A stretch of DNA of 64,000 nt, taken from Pectobacterium punjabense (GTDB taxonomy: Bacteria; Pseudomonadota; Gammaproteobacteria; Enterobacterales; Enterobacteriaceae). The stretch spans positions 3,162,001 through 3,226,000 of the forward strand of contig NZ_CP038498.1 in assembly GCF_012427845.1 (NCBI RefSeq). The letters are read 5' to 3'. The position numbers were made by a program, and so were the translations under genes. Positions 39,808 through 50,324 of the stretch are shown in pieces. Each line of letters starts with the position of its first letter. Position 1 is the stretch's first letter. The notes below the pieces were generated by a model. That model had not been told where the DNA came from, did no database searches, and worked only from the letters and a program-made list of their open reading frames with translations.

Positions 39808-42174
39808 ATGACGATCAAAACAGGTGTTTTGCCCCTGCTCATGTATGCCCCGCTTGCACTGTTTTATTCTGAGCCCCTTCTCGCGGAAGACTATACCGAT
39901 CTTCCTGCGCCCCCCAGCGCCATGCCATCACTTAGCGAATCCGTTTACTATTTAACGCTTTCCGTTAACGGACAAAGTGATAATGCGGTTGTGCCCGTCA
40001 CCTATCGTGAGGGGAATTATTATGTGGATGCAACAACGCTGCGTTCGAATCACGTCCGCCTACCGGATCAAAGCACGGGGCTCGTCAATATCAGCACGCT
40101 GCCAGAGGTCACCGCCGATCACGATCAGGCCATACAGCAGCTAAAGCTCACCGTACCCACATTCTGGCTGCCGGAGCAATCCGTTGACGGCGGAGGGCAA
40201 GACATGGCGCATTTCCCAGCCCGCAGCAGCCCCGGTTTGTTGTTCAACTATAACCTGTATTACACCTCACCCCGCGGCAATTCGGATTCGCTCAACAGTT
40301 GGATGGAGCAGCGCTTTTTCAGCCCCTACGGAACCTTATCCAATACGGGGATCTACTATTTCACTTCAGGCGGCAATGCCACGCAGCAAAATAGCTATCA
40401 GCGTTTCGATACCTATTGGCGCTACAACGATAACGAACACATGATCACCTATCAGGTTGGCGATCTGATTAGCAACTCTCTGACGTGGAGCAACTCGGTG
40501 CGTATGGGCGGCCTGCGTGTTGCCCGCAATTTCGGTCTTCGGCCGGACATTGTGACCTATCCAATGCTGCAATATACCGGTACGGCCGCCGTACCCAGCA
40601 CACTGGATCTCTTTATCAACGGCTATAAAGCGAATAGCACCAACCTGAATGCTGGCCCCTTCACCCTCACGAATACGCCTTATCTGAACGGCGCAGGGGA
40701 AGCGACCGTCATTACGACGGACGCTCAGGGGCGGCAGATTTCCACTACAATCCCTTTTTACGTCTCCAACGCATTGCTGCGAGAAGGGTTAAGCGACTTT
40801 GATCTGTCCGCTGGTGTGTTGCGCCAGAACTATGGTGTACAGAATAATGCCTATACCGATGATCCCGCCCTCAGCGGCATCTATCGGTATGGGCTGACCA
40901 ATAAGCTAACGGTGTCAGCGCATGGCGAAGCCGTGAAGGATCTTTATCTGATCGGCGCGGGGGCGGATTTTACCCTAGGCCGCTGGGGAACACTGAGTTC
41001 CTCCTACAGTCAGAGCGAAAAGGAAGCGACCGGACACCAATACACCGCAGGCTACTCCTACTACACCTCCGCCTTTGGCCTGAGCGTTCAACATGCCAAA
41101 CGCAGTGAAGAATACCGCGATTTAACAGCCACGATCACAGAAGGCCGCCTCAGCCGGGAAAGTAATCAGGCAACGATCAGCAGCCAAATCTTCGGTGCGG
41201 GCAATGGTTCGTTCGGCGTGGGTTATTTCGATATACGTGCCTACGATTCAGCCCGTACCCGCCTGCTGAACCTCTCTTTCAGCCGACAGGTCTGGCAAGG
41301 CAGCGCTATTTATCTCGCCTTTAACAAAGCGCTGGGAGAAAACGGCTACAGTGCCCAGATCCAGTTCGTGATGCCTTTTGGCAACAACAGCAGCATCAAT
41401 GCTGGCGTTCAGCGCGACAACAATGGTGATTATTCCCCGCGTGTCGGGGTGAATCGTACCGCGCCGACAGAGGGCGGATTCGGTTGGGACGCCGCGTATG
41501 GTGCGGGCAAAAATCCCTATCATCAAGGTTCGCTTAACTGGCGCGGCCCTTATGCCATGGTGGCTGGCGGAACCTATGGCAATGAAGGAAGCTCCACCCA
41601 GTGGGGGGAACTGAGCGGTTCGCTGATCTACATGAACGGAGGGCTTTTCCCTAGCAATCGTATTAACGACGCCTTTGTTGTTGTCGATACCGATGGATAC
41701 CCTGATGTCCCGGTAAAATATGAAAACCAACTGGTGGGGAAAACCAACAAGCGCGGCCATTTACTCGTACCGTGGGTCGTGTCCAATTACCCCGCGAAAG
41801 TGGAAATCGATACGTTACAACTGCCAGCCAACGTCACGACCCCACAGGTGGAATCTCGCGTGTCGGTAAAAGAAGGCAGCGGCACCGTCGTGAAATTCCC
41901 TGTTCATGTCGTGCGATCCGCCAATATCCGATTGCGTAATACGGATGGCAACCCGCTCACCATCGGCACCTGGATAACAGACGAAGCCAGCGGCAACACC
42001 ACGATCAGTGGCTACGATGGTTTAGCTTACTTCGCCAATCTGGGAACCTCTAACCGCTTACGTTTTAAACAAGAAGATGGACGGCTTTGCCGCGTGGCGT
42101 TCTCACTGCCGGAATCACAGACCATGATGGCAACCATCGGCCCGCTTACCTGCCAGACTGATCCAAAAGGATAA
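39808..42174 (+). CDS. Outer-membrane pilus usher (CsuD-like)
   Basis: Outer-membrane assembly platform of the pilus, about 788 residues. The signal peptide (MTIKTGVLPLLMYAPLALFY, ending LLAED) is followed by an N-terminal chaperone-binding domain, the beta-barrel with plug (PSTLDLFINGYKANSTNLNAG, the usher signature, about residue 268) and C-terminal domains (about 640 onward). It ends LTCQTDPKG. The start at 39808 is chosen because GAGG stands six bases upstream and the signal peptide begins there. A GTG at 39742, overlapping the chaperone stop, would give a longer, less typical leader. Confidence 0.88.
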   Translation: MTIKTGVLPLLMYAPLALFYSEPLLAEDYTDLPAPPSAMPSLSESVYYLTLSVNGQSDNAVVPVTYREGNYYVDATTLRSNHVRLPDQSTGLVNISTLPEVTADHDQAIQQLKLTVPTFWLPEQSVDGGGQDMAHFPARSSPGLLFNYNLYYTSPRGNSDSLNSWMEQRFFSPYGTLSNTGIYYFTSGGNATQQNSYQRFDTYWRYNDNEHMITYQVGDLISNSLTWSNSVRMGGLRVARNFGLRPDIVTYPMLQYTGTAAVPSTLDLFINGYKANSTNLNAGPFTLTNTPYLNGAGEATVITTDAQGRQISTTIPFYVSNALLREGLSDFDLSAGVLRQNYGVQNNAYTDDPALSGIYRYGLTNKLTVSAHGEAVKDLYLIGAGADFTLGRWGTLSSSYSQSEKEATGHQYTAGYSYYTSAFGLSVQHAKRSEEYRDLTATITEGRLSRESNQATISSQIFGAGNGSFGVGYFDIRAYDSARTRLLNLSFSRQVWQGSAIYLAFNKALGENGYSAQIQFVMPFGNNSSINAGVQRDNNGDYSPRVGVNRTAPTEGGFGWDAAYGAGKNPYHQGSLNWRGPYAMVAGGTYGNEGSSTQWGELSGSLIYMNGGLFPSNRINDAFVVVDTDGYPDVPVKYENQLVGKTNKRGHLLVPWVVSNYPAKVEIDTLQLPANVTTPQVESRVSVKEGSGTVVKFPVHVVRSANIRLRNTDGNPLTIGTWITDEASGNTTISGYDGLAYFANLGTSNRLRFKQEDGRLCRVAFSLPESQTMMATIGPLTCQTDPKG

Positions 42175-42178
42175 AACG

Positions 42179-43186
42179 ATGCTGACCCCGATACCGCAGA
42201 TCCAGCACCTCTTCGCCACCAATCGGCGATCCGCCCGTTGGTTACATCTGGCCTTCCTGCTGATGACACTGTATTACGCACCTTTTAGCTACGCTGCCTG
42301 TACCACGCCGCCCAGCAACACCACGCTAGGGCCTTATGGTTCTTCCGTTGTCGGCGTTAACGGTGCGCCACAAATCGTGGCATCGGGAAGTGGATTTCGC
42401 TGTACGGGAAGTCTGCTGAGTATAGCGGGCACGAATACCATCACAGCTACAATACAGAGCGACAGTAATCCCAGCGGCACCACCATGCGGATGCGCCGAG
42501 GGACGAGCACAGATTACGTTCCTTACTATCTGTGTATGGATTCGGGATGCGGTACACTCTATAACATCGGTTCAGCCTACACTTGGAGCCAGACCACCTT
42601 TCTGGGGATATTAGGGCTGTTCAATTCATCAGATGGTTCCATACCGATCTATATCCGTACCAGTACAGGTAATAACATTTCTGCCGGTACCTATACCGAC
42701 GCAGTGACAATAAAATGGGATTACAAACTTTGTTCCATAGGGATAATCACCTGCATTTATGAGGAAGGGTCAACGACCTCAACGCTCAATATCACCATGA
42801 ACATCACCAATGATTGCCAGATCACCAGTGCGCCAAATATCAGCTTTGGTACGGCGGCCTTTCCCGCTAACTTTGCAGCGGTCAACAATAACCTCGGCGT
42901 TCGCTGTACGCTGCTGGGCGCGTATACCGTTAAGCTCGTAAGTACCCATCCGGATGATGCCAACTGGCGCAGAATGACCGCAACCGTCGGTGGTACGCCC
43001 TACTACTTGCAATACCAGCTCTACCGTACTGGGAACGTCGCCTGGACAGAAACTAACGATTATAGCGGGGCGGGAACGGGAATTACGCAGAATATCCCGT
43101 ACACCGCCCGCATTAATGCCAGTCAGGCAAATAAACCGGAGGGGACGTATAAAGACACCGTCACGATTAACGTCACGATAAACTAA
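42179..43186 (+). CDS. Two-domain SCPU tip adhesin (CsuE-like)
   Basis: 335-residue secreted subunit with two tandem SCPU domains (about 39-165 and 190-335), the arrangement of the CsuE tip adhesin. There is a long basic N-terminus before the signal helix (about 21-39, ending FSYAA). Cysteines occur in both domains. It ends [19 protein letters not shown] lies 8 bases before the ATG, only 4 bp after the usher stop. Its last 14 bp overlap the 3' end of fadJ on the other strand. Confidence 0.86.
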   Translation: MLTPIPQIQHLFATNRRSARWLHLAFLLMTLYYAPFSYAACTTPPSNTTLGPYGSSVVGVNGAPQIVASGSGFRCTGSLLSIAGTNTITATIQSDSNPSGTTMRMRRGTSTDYVPYYLCMDSGCGTLYNIGSAYTWSQTTFLGILGLFNSSDGSIPIYIRTSTGNNISAGTYTDAVTIKWDYKLCSIGIITCIYEEGSTTSTLNITMNITNDCQITSAPNISFGTAAFPANFAAVNNNLGVRCTLLGAYTVKLVSTHPDDANWRRMTATVGGTPYYLQYQLYRTGNVAWTETNDYSGAGTGITQNIPYTARINASQANKPEGTYKDTVTINVTIN

Positions 43187-45359
43187 CGTTATGCTCCTCA
43201 TCGGCTGGCGGATAGAACGTCCGCTGGCCTTCCCGCATCGTGAGTAAACGTTCACAGGGTGCGAATCGATCGCCATACTGTTGTTGCAGTACCAGCAGCG
43301 TTTTCACGACCGTTTCCATCCCCAGACGATCCATATAGTGGAATGGGCCGCCAAGGAAAGGGGGAAAACCAATACCAAATACCGCACCGATATCGCCGTC
43401 ACGGGCGCATTGAATCACGCCTTCATCCAGACAACGCGCCGCCTCATTCAACATCATCATCACGGCACGCTGGCTGATCAACGCAGGATCGATATGCGCC
43501 TTCGGTGTCACATCCAGCAGTGGATAAACCGAACTATCGACCTCTTTCGTGTGCCAGAAACGGCGCGTTTTACTGTACCGATAGAACCCTTTGCCATTCT
43601 TACGCCCTTTGCGCCCATCTTTCAGGATCGCATCAAACGCGGGCGGAGAGGTAAAGCGATCGCCGAGTTCTTCACTCAGCACCGGTACGATTTTGGTTGC
43701 GACATCAATACCGACCTCATCAAGCAGCGCAAGCGGACCAACGGGGAAACCAAAACGCACCAGCGCGTAGTCAATCGATTCAACAGGTTCTCCTTCCAGC
43801 AGGCAATAAGCCGCCTCATTGATGTAAGGCGCCAATATGCGATTCACATAAAATCCCGCGCTATCGTTCACGACGATTGCAATTTTCCCCTGTTTTCTCG
43901 CCAGAGCAACCGTCGTCGCAACCGTCTCTGCGCTGGTGTGGGCGTGCGGGATAACCTCAACCAACGGCATTTTGTCCACCGGGCTAAAATAGTGCAGGCC
44001 AACGACCTGCTGCGGGCGACGCGCGCCCTCTGCAATCTGATGGATCGGCAACGATGAGGTATTTGATGCAAAAATAGTATGGGGCGCAGCATGATCTTCA
44101 ATCTCCACCACCATTTGCCGCTTCAGCGCCAGATCTTCAAAGACCGCTTCAATGACGATATCCGCATGTTCAAAACCACGATAATCCGTACTACCGGAAA
44201 TCAACGTCATCAAGCGCTGACGCTCCGTTGGCTTCATCCGTTTACTCTGAACACGCTTGGTCAACAATTGCCAGTTGTACTTCAGCGCATGGTTAATACC
44301 CTGCTCATTGATATCTTTAATGCGCACCGGCAATTGTCCGCGCGTTGCCGTAACGCTGGCGATCCCTCCGCCCATCAACCCGCCACCGAGAATGCCAACA
44401 CGATGGATCGGCTTCGCCTCAGAGGCTGAGCCGGAGGTTTTCTTTAACGCATTCGAGGCAAAGAACAAATGGCGTAGTGCGGCAGATTCCGGCGTCATCA
44501 CCAGCTTGCCAAACGCTCGCGCCTCCTGCCGATATCCTTCCTCACGACCTTTTTCTATTCCCCGGCGCACCACCTGAATGATCTTTTCAGTGGCCGGATA
44601 GTTGCCATGTGTTTTCGCGCGGGTCTTGTGTTTCACTATTTTGAAAAGCAGATGGCGAATACCCGGGCTGCTTAGCAAACGCGAACGCCAGCCCAACGGC
44701 ACCACCTTCCTTTTACCTTTTTTGAGAATCTCGACCGCCGTCTCCAGTAGAATATCGTGCGGGACAGCCTCATCAACCAGCCCTTGCCGCAGCGCCTGAC
44801 TCGCCCGGAGATGGCGACCGGTAAGAATGAGATCCAATGCGCTATCCAGACCAATCAAGCGTGGCAAACGCTGCGTTCCCCCCGAGCCGGGAAGGAGGCC
44901 AAGTTGGACTTCAGGTAGCCCTAGTACCGTCTTTTCATCTAGCGAACAAACGCGATAGTCGCAGGCTAATGCCAGCTCCAACCCACCGCCCAAGCAGGCA
45001 CCGTGAATCGCGGCCACAACGGGGAAAGGCAGTGCAGCAACGAGGTCAAATGTTTCCTGCCCTTGTTTCGCCAGGCTTTCTGCCTGTTCGGCGCTGCCAC
45101 ACTGGTTCAACATGGTGATATCTGCGCCAGCAATAAACGAATCAGGCTTGGCAGAAATAAAAATGAGTCCTCTGAGCGTCGCGTGCTGCCGCGCCAGCTC
45201 GAAGACCGAGAGAATCTGTTCTGCAAATTCGCGCTTTAACGTATTCACCTTCTCGCCGGGGACATCAATACTAATCACGCCAATATTGTCTGGCCGAATG
45301 GTGAGGGAAAACGCAGACTGGCTTTCCGTTGCCGTGAGGAAAGGCTGTTGATCGTTCAT
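43173..45359 (-). CDS. fadJ: Fatty-acid oxidation complex alpha subunit FadJ
   Basis: Multifunctional enoyl-CoA hydratase / 3-hydroxyacyl-CoA dehydrogenase of the anaerobic-type beta-oxidation complex, 728 residues. The N-terminal crotonase domain (about 15-200; [39 protein letters not shown]) is followed by the NAD-binding dehydrogenase domain (about 320-500; [16 protein letters not shown]) and C-terminal domains. The start overlaps the fadI stop by 4 bp (ATGA), and the 3' end overlaps the tip adhesin gene tail to tail. Confidence 0.96.
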   Translation of the reverse strand: MNDQQPFLTATESQSAFSLTIRPDNIGVISIDVPGEKVNTLKREFAEQILSVFELARQHATLRGLIFISAKPDSFIAGADITMLNQCGSAEQAESLAKQGQETFDLVAALPFPVVAAIHGACLGGGLELALACDYRVCSLDEKTVLGLPEVQLGLLPGSGGTQRLPRLIGLDSALDLILTGRHLRASQALRQGLVDEAVPHDILLETAVEILKKGKRKVVPLGWRSRLLSSPGIRHLLFKIVKHKTRAKTHGNYPATEKIIQVVRRGIEKGREEGYRQEARAFGKLVMTPESAALRHLFFASNALKKTSGSASEAKPIHRVGILGGGLMGGGIASVTATRGQLPVRIKDINEQGINHALKYNWQLLTKRVQSKRMKPTERQRLMTLISGSTDYRGFEHADIVIEAVFEDLALKRQMVVEIEDHAAPHTIFASNTSSLPIHQIAEGARRPQQVVGLHYFSPVDKMPLVEVIPHAHTSAETVATTVALARKQGKIAIVVNDSAGFYVNRILAPYINEAAYCLLEGEPVESIDYALVRFGFPVGPLALLDEVGIDVATKIVPVLSEELGDRFTSPPAFDAILKDGRKGRKNGKGFYRYSKTRRFWHTKEVDSSVYPLLDVTPKAHIDPALISQRAVMMMLNEAARCLDEGVIQCARDGDIGAVFGIGFPPFLGGPFHYMDRLGMETVVKTLLVLQQQYGDRFAPCERLLTMREGQRTFYPPADEEHNVSLS

Positions 45360-46669
45360 GGCGTCACCTCCAGTACCATTGCCGCGCCTAGCCCGCCCGC
45401 CGCACAGGCGGTGGTTAAGCCCAGTCCGCCACCGCGACGACGCAGTTCATTCAACGTTTGGGTAATCATCCTCGCACCAGTAGCGGCAAAAGGATGACCA
45501 TAGGCAATCGAGCCACCCAGCACGTTGAACTTAGCGCGATCCACCTCGCCCAGCGCGGCGTTTCTGCCCAATTGGCTTCGGGCAAACTCATCGCTGGCAA
45601 ACAGCTTCAGATTTGCCAACGTCTGGGCGGCAAAGGCTTCGTGCATATCAATTAACGTCAGATCGGCCAACGCCACACCCGCCCTTGCCAGCGCAAGTGG
45701 AGAAGCATAAGCCGGCCCCAACAACATATCGCGCTGCACGCCGATGGCGCTAAATGCATAGCTGCGCAGATAGCCTAGCGGCGTAAGTCCCAAACTTTTG
45801 GCCTTGGATTCACTCATCATCAAGACCGCTGCCGCACCATCCGTTAGCGGCGTACTGTTTGCCGCCGTCACCGTACCGTGTCGGCGATCGAACGCCGGAC
45901 GTAAGCGAGAATACTGCTCTAAGGCGGAATCATGGCGCACGTTGTTATCTTCACTCAGCGCCTTCTCATAAGGCGGGACGTACGCCGTCATGACCTCATC
46001 CCGCAGCACGCCAGATTCCCAGGCCTGTGCCGCCAGCCTGTGCGAACGGTGCGCCAGCTCATCCTGTTCTTCACGCGTGATGCCGTAGGTTTTTGCCATC
46101 TGTTCGGCGGTATCGCCCATGCGCAACCCGGTGGAATACTCCGCCACGGCAGGTGCCACCGGGAGCAGGTCTTTCGGGCGCAGGCCGCTTAACAATCTCA
46201 ACTTCTGGCCCAGCGTTCGAGCCTTGTTCATATCCACCAGCGTTCTGGCCAGTGCTTTACTGACACCAATGGGCAATACGGAAGAGGAGTCCGCCCCTCC
46301 GGCAATACCGACTTCCACCGTGCCTGCCATAATACTTTCCGCTACATTGGCGACGGCCTGAAAGCTGGTCGCGCAGGCGCGTGAAACGCTATACGCATCA
46401 GTATGCACGCTCATGCCCGTACCGAGCACAATCTCTCTGGCGATATTCGGCGCTTCAGGCATTTGAACCACCTGCCCGAACACCAATAGCTCGATCAGCT
46501 CAGGATCGATACCCGTGCGAACAAGAAGTTCACTGGTGACAAGTTTGCCTAATTCAATGGCAGGTACGCCATAGTAGGCCGTTGCCTGCCGGGCAAATGG
46601 GGTGCGTAATCCGCTCACGAACGCAATGCGATCGCCACGGCGGGTTATCAGAGGTAATACCTCGCTCAT
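45356..46669 (-). CDS. fadI: 3-ketoacyl-CoA thiolase FadI
   Basis: Thiolase subunit of the FadIJ complex, 437 residues. The acyl-enzyme Cys lies in [16 protein letters not shown] (about residue 99), the catalytic His in [17 protein letters not shown] (about 390) and the second Cys in [13 protein letters not shown] near the C-terminus. First gene of fadI-fadJ; a FadR palindrome stands 56-72 bp before the start, so the operon should be derepressed by long-chain acyl-CoA. Confidence 0.96.
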   Translation of the reverse strand: MSEVLPLITRRGDRIAFVSGLRTPFARQATAYYGVPAIELGKLVTSELLVRTGIDPELIELLVFGQVVQMPEAPNIAREIVLGTGMSVHTDAYSVSRACATSFQAVANVAESIMAGTVEVGIAGGADSSSVLPIGVSKALARTLVDMNKARTLGQKLRLLSGLRPKDLLPVAPAVAEYSTGLRMGDTAEQMAKTYGITREEQDELAHRSHRLAAQAWESGVLRDEVMTAYVPPYEKALSEDNNVRHDSALEQYSRLRPAFDRRHGTVTAANSTPLTDGAAAVLMMSESKAKSLGLTPLGYLRSYAFSAIGVQRDMLLGPAYASPLALARAGVALADLTLIDMHEAFAAQTLANLKLFASDEFARSQLGRNAALGEVDRAKFNVLGGSIAYGHPFAATGARMITQTLNELRRRGGGLGLTTACAAGGLGAAMVLEVTP

Positions 46670-46724
46670 AAACGCTCCTGTTAACCGAAAATACTTCCGT
46701 TAACCAAAAATAAAGTACGCGCAC

Positions 46725-46741
46725 AACAGGTCAGACCTGAT
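46725..46741. promoter_or_regulatory. FadR operator of fadIJ
   Basis: AACAGGTCAGACCTGAT is a nearly perfect palindrome fitting the FadR consensus AACTGGTCNGACCAGTT. It lies in the 231-bp interval between fadI (minus) and the MarR-like gene (plus), nearer to fadI. Classical repressor position for beta-oxidation. Confidence 0.85.
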
Positions 46742-46900
46742 TTCATTGTTAACCAGATAGTTACATTACGCAAAGCCGCGCAACATAAAAATGTGAAGAG
46801 CATGCGGGTCGTGGCCTTTATTCCATCAATCTTTACGCAAAGGAATTTGCCAACAAAATATATTAGCGCTAATGTATTTATTTTCATTAGGGAGACACTT

Positions 46901-47386
46901 TTGAAAATTAAACCTGGATTGGGCGAACTGCTGAGGTATACCGCTGAATTGGTTGATAAAGGGTCGGAGGCAAACTACCGCGCCATGTCACTCAATTATC
47001 GTCCACGATTTACGCCGATCCTGCGTTCAATTGTCGCTGGCGCTCAGACCGTGCAGGACATCACCGAATCGACGCATCTGACACAGGGCGCGATCAGCCA
47101 GTCGGTCACGTTAATGGAGCAGGACGGCATTCTTGTGCGCGAACAGCTCAGCGATGGGCGTAAATTTGCGCTCAGGCTGACACCAGCAGGCATTCAACTC
47201 GTTGATCGACTAGAGAGCTGCTGGGAAGCCATTTTCCTTGCCATTGAACAGCTTGAAAAAGACGCGGGCTGGCCGTTGATGAAGGGGCTGGAAGCTCTGG
47301 CATCGGCGTTGGAACAGCAGAGCTTTGAAAAACGAATACAGATAGCGCGTGCAGAATTACACGCCTCAGGTGATAAAGATGACTAA
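46901..47386 (+). CDS. MarR-like winged-helix regulator
   Basis: 161-residue DNA-binding protein. The wHTH is about residues 40-110: TVQDITESTHLTQGAISQSVTLMEQDG (helix-turn-helix and recognition helix) and LVREQLSDGRKFALRLTPAG (wing). The start is TTG at 46901, with GGGAG eight bases upstream; the earlier in-frame ATG lacks a site. It overlaps the following methyltransferase gene by 8 bp, so the two are one unit. The pair is not in the E. coli order. It probably regulates its own operon; the ligand is unknown. Confidence 0.8.
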   Translation: MKIKPGLGELLRYTAELVDKGSEANYRAMSLNYRPRFTPILRSIVAGAQTVQDITESTHLTQGAISQSVTLMEQDGILVREQLSDGRKFALRLTPAGIQLVDRLESCWEAIFLAIEQLEKDAGWPLMKGLEALASALEQQSFEKRIQIARAELHASGDKDD

Positions 47387-48143
47387 CACAACCGAAGAAA
47401 GCAGAAACTGGTTTGCCTCCGGTGGGAAAAACTACGCTCGTTACCGCCCCCAATACCCACCCGAACTGGCAGAATACCTTTCCAGTCTCGCACCCAATAC
47501 CCAAAACGCGCTGGATGTGGGGTGCGGGACCGGGCAGCTTACGCGACAGCTAGCTGAACATTTCGACGTTGTAAAAGGTATCGATCCCAGCGATAGCCAG
47601 CTACGTAACGCTATTGCACACAACCGTATCCATTATGCATGTTCCCCCGCCGAAACACTGCCGGGACAACCGCTCAGTTACAGTTTGATTACCGCGGCAC
47701 AGGCTGCACATTGGTTCAAGCTGGACGCGTTTTACCGGGAGGTGCACAGGGTGGCAGTCCCTCTAGGAATATTGGCGCTCATCAGCTATGGGGTTATGCA
47801 GCTTGATGACGATCTGAACGACAGATTTCGTCAGTTTTATGACGACGAGATTGGCCCGTTTTGGCCTGCCGAACGCCAACTGGTTGATAATGGGTATAAG
47901 GACATCCCTTTTCCCTTTGACGAGATCGACGCACCGCCCCTGAACATCCACCTTGAATGGCCGTTGGAAGCTCTCATCGGCTACATTTCAACCTGGTCTG
48001 CCGTCGCCGGCATTAGGGAGGCAGGACAGGAGGAAACGCTGCATCGTTTTTATGAAGATATCGCAGAACTCTGGGGAAACCCGGCAACATACCGACCAAT
48101 TATATGGCCGATTAACATGCGTATCGGGAGAGTTAATAAGTGA
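47379..48143 (+). CDS. Class I SAM-dependent methyltransferase
   Basis: 254-residue cytosolic methyltransferase of the UbiE/type-11 fold. It begins MTNTTEESRNWFASGGKNYARYRPQYP (a common start in this family); SAM motif I is LDVGCGTGQLTRQL (about residues 45-58), the acidic residue is in KGIDPSD near 68, and ITAAQAAHWF is near 106. The substrate is unknown. Start ATG at 47379 overlaps the regulator's end, and GGTGA-type purines precede it. Confidence 0.86.
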   Translation: MTNTTEESRNWFASGGKNYARYRPQYPPELAEYLSSLAPNTQNALDVGCGTGQLTRQLAEHFDVVKGIDPSDSQLRNAIAHNRIHYACSPAETLPGQPLSYSLITAAQAAHWFKLDAFYREVHRVAVPLGILALISYGVMQLDDDLNDRFRQFYDDEIGPFWPAERQLVDNGYKDIPFPFDEIDAPPLNIHLEWPLEALIGYISTWSAVAGIREAGQEETLHRFYEDIAELWGNPATYRPIIWPINMRIGRVNK

Positions 48144-48192
48144 TGACACCGCCAACATTGGTGAATAACAGCGAAGAGAAATAAAAAACGAG

Positions 48193-48228
48193 TCTGGCAA
48201 GCTATGCAATAAGGCAATACTTGCCAGA
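48193..48228. terminator. Hairpin between the methyltransferase gene and yfcZ
   Basis: TCTGGCAAG pairs with CTTGCCAGA across an 18-base loop in the convergent interval. No strong T run, so it is a possible, weak, shared terminator. Confidence 0.4.
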
Positions 48229-48235
48229 AGGAGGC

Positions 48236-48532
48236 TTAACGCAGGCCTAGCTGGAAAATCATTGTTTCAGCCTGGCAGCTGAATGTAAAATCGATGTCCA
48301 ATTTAACACCACCGTCTACCTCCTCCAGCGTGCTGGCGATGTCGCAAGGTTCAGACTCCACCGCACGCGCTTTTGCCGTCAGAGTGGCGAGTGTCGCCTC
48401 CGCATCAGAACGATCGCTGAACACTTTACTGTAAGACGCCGTGCAATCTGTATTATCCATGATTGTGCCGACATCGACACAGCAGCAGGCTGCGGTTTCT
48501 TCAGCACTGCATTTATTGATTACGTTCGTCAT
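48236..48532 (-). CDS. yfcZ: YfcZ/YiiS family protein
   Basis: Small protein of 98 residues of the YfcZ/YiiS family, function unknown. The Cys-rich N-terminus KCSAEETAACCCVDVGTIMDN is followed by CTASYSKVF, and the C-terminus is DIDFTFSCQAETMIFQLGLR, all conserved. Placed between fadI and fadL as in E. coli. Confidence 0.9.
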   Translation of the reverse strand: MTNVINKCSAEETAACCCVDVGTIMDNTDCTASYSKVFSDRSDAEATLATLTAKARAVESEPCDIASTLEEVDGGVKLDIDFTFSCQAETMIFQLGLR

Positions 48533-48920
48533 GATGCTTTCCTCTTGAGGCTTAAGACGCGGGAGATATGATCCAGTTCAAATATTTCTATCTTCCTTAT
48601 ATTTTACTCCCTCATCCTAAAGCAGCACCAGTACTTCATGCCTACCCATAATTTTAGTGATATCAGTCACATTAAGGTGTTATTAGGCAGTAAAAACCGA
48701 GTAATAGTTCCTCACAAAAATTAACCAAAACGTTAAGTAGATCTAAATTTTGCATCATTTTAGAAATATTTTTAATACACAAGCGCAACATTATCGTATT
48801 CCCAACTTATACTTTGGCAACTGGTCTGATTTGTCAGGCTGAGTGCGCCCCCTACAATGCGCGTCCCTTGTTACCCCGTGTAACAACGTTAAATAACAAG
48901 CATATAAAGAGGTTTTGGTC
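48533..48920. promoter_or_regulatory. yfcZ/fadL divergent intergenic region
   Basis: 388 bp without a gene, A/T-rich in its middle (48690-48790). Holds the fadL promoter and a FadR-like site at 48819-48835. Nothing else stood out. Confidence 0.5.
48819..48835. promoter_or_regulatory. FadR-like site of fadL
   Basis: AACTGGTCTGATTTGTC keeps a perfect left half (AACTGGTC-T-GA) of the FadR palindrome and a degenerate right half. It lies 86-102 bp before the fadL ATG, consistent with moderate FadR repression of the long-chain fatty-acid porin. Confidence 0.65.
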
Positions 48921-50189
48921 ATGAGCCAGAAAAACCTGTTCAAACAATCCACAATTGCTGTTGCGGTGGCCCTGTTTTCAGCAAATGTGTCCGCGGCTGG
49001 TTTCCAGCTAAATGAATACTCATCATCGGGTCTGGGACGCGCGTTTTCTGGTGAAGGTGCCGTAGCCGACAACGCGGCCTCAGGTAGCCGTAACCCGGCA
49101 ACCATGACCATGTTTGACCGTCCTTCATTTTCCGGTGGCGTCACTTACATCAACCCAGATATTGATGTCAGCGGTTCAAACCGACTGACAGGAAATGATG
49201 CTAGCGCCAAAAATATCGCGCCACATGCCTGGGTACCGAACCTGCATTTCATCATGCCGCTTAACGAACAGTGGGCAATTGGCGCGTCTGCCACCACCAA
49301 CTACGGTCTGGCAACGGAATTCAATGACAGCTATGCAGCAGGTTCTATCGGCGGAAAAACCGACCTGTTGACGTCAAACCTGAACCTGAGCGCAGCCTAT
49401 CGTCTGAACCAGCATTTCAGCTTTGGTCTGGGTGTTAACGCCGTCTATGCCGATGCCAAAATTACGCGTCATCTCGGCGATCTCAGTACAGCACTGCCGC
49501 GCACCACTGAGATAGCGAAATTAGAAGGCAAAGAATGGGGCTATGGTTGGAATGCCGGCATCCTGTACGAAATCGATGAAAACAACCGCGTCGGCCTGAC
49601 TTATCGTTCTAAAGTCGATATCGACTTTAACGGCGATTACAGCAACCAACTGCCCGCTGGGCCAGGTGCCCTCAATGGTGCGACCGTTCCAGGTAAGCTG
49701 ACTCTCAATCTGCCGGAAATGTGGGAAGCCTCTGCCTATCACCGCGTGGCACCAAAATGGGCGGTGCACTACAGCCTGACTTATACCAGTTGGAGCCAGT
49801 TCCAAGAGCTGAAAGCAACAGGTAATAGCGGTAACACACTGTTCCAGAAAGAAGAAAACTTCCGTGATGCTTACCGTATCGCACTCGGCACCACCTATTA
49901 TCACGACGATAACTGGACGTTCCGTAGCGGTATCGCGTTTGATGACAGCCCAGTACCAGCCGACAGACGTTCTATCTCCATCCCGGATCAAGATCGTTTC
50001 TGGTTGAGCGCAGGCACAACCTATGCATTTAACAAAGACGCGTCGGTTGACGTTGGCGTGTCCTACATGCATGGCAAGAGCGTGACTATCAACGAACGTG
50101 CGCCGGGTGCCTTCAATGCTGTCCAATATGACTTTACTTCTAAAGGTAAAGCATGGTTGTACGGCGTGAACTTCAACTATGCGTTCTAA
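48921..50189 (+). CDS. fadL: Long-chain fatty-acid outer-membrane transporter FadL
   Basis: 14-strand outer-membrane barrel importing long-chain fatty acids, 422 residues. The signal peptide (about 1-25, ending ANVSA) is followed by the conserved mature start [37 protein letters not shown], which forms the N-terminal hatch. It ends with an aromatic residue ([10 protein letters not shown]), the BAM signal. The ATG at 48921 is placed by GAGG and by the signal peptide; two codons earlier is an alternative. Confidence 0.96.
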   Translation: MSQKNLFKQSTIAVAVALFSANVSAAGFQLNEYSSSGLGRAFSGEGAVADNAASGSRNPATMTMFDRPSFSGGVTYINPDIDVSGSNRLTGNDASAKNIAPHAWVPNLHFIMPLNEQWAIGASATTNYGLATEFNDSYAAGSIGGKTDLLTSNLNLSAAYRLNQHFSFGLGVNAVYADAKITRHLGDLSTALPRTTEIAKLEGKEWGYGWNAGILYEIDENNRVGLTYRSKVDIDFNGDYSNQLPAGPGALNGATVPGKLTLNLPEMWEASAYHRVAPKWAVHYSLTYTSWSQFQELKATGNSGNTLFQKEENFRDAYRIALGTTYYHDDNWTFRSGIAFDDSPVPADRRSISIPDQDRFWLSAGTTYAFNKDASVDVGVSYMHGKSVTINERAPGAFNAVQYDFTSKGKAWLYGVNFNYAF

Positions 50190-50210
50190 GTAATCTACGG
50201 ATTTCTACAT

Positions 50211-50242
50211 AAAAGCAGGTAAGGCAACCTTCCTGCTTTTTT
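50211..50242 (+). terminator. Terminator of fadL
   Basis: AAAGCAGG-t-AAGG pairs with CCTT-c-CTGCTTT (3-base loop, one internal mismatch), followed by TTTT, 22 bp after the fadL stop. Confidence 0.8.
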
Positions 50243-50271
50243 ATTGCCCGATATACCGTAGAAACACGATA

Positions 50272-50299
50272 AAATAAGGCCGCTTTCGCGGCCTTATTT
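50272..50299. terminator. Bidirectional terminator between fadL and mqo
   Basis: AAATAAGGCCGC pairs perfectly with GCGGCCTTATTT across a TTTC loop; A and T flanks make it usable in both directions. It is 26 bp behind the mqo stop on the minus strand. Confidence 0.85.
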
Positions 50300-50324
50300 A
50301 CGTCGTTATTCCAATTAATACCAA

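Noticed and set aside
43281..44057. 258-codon plus-strand frame inside fadJ
   Set aside because: Antisense shadow; Arg-rich and without recognisable domain.
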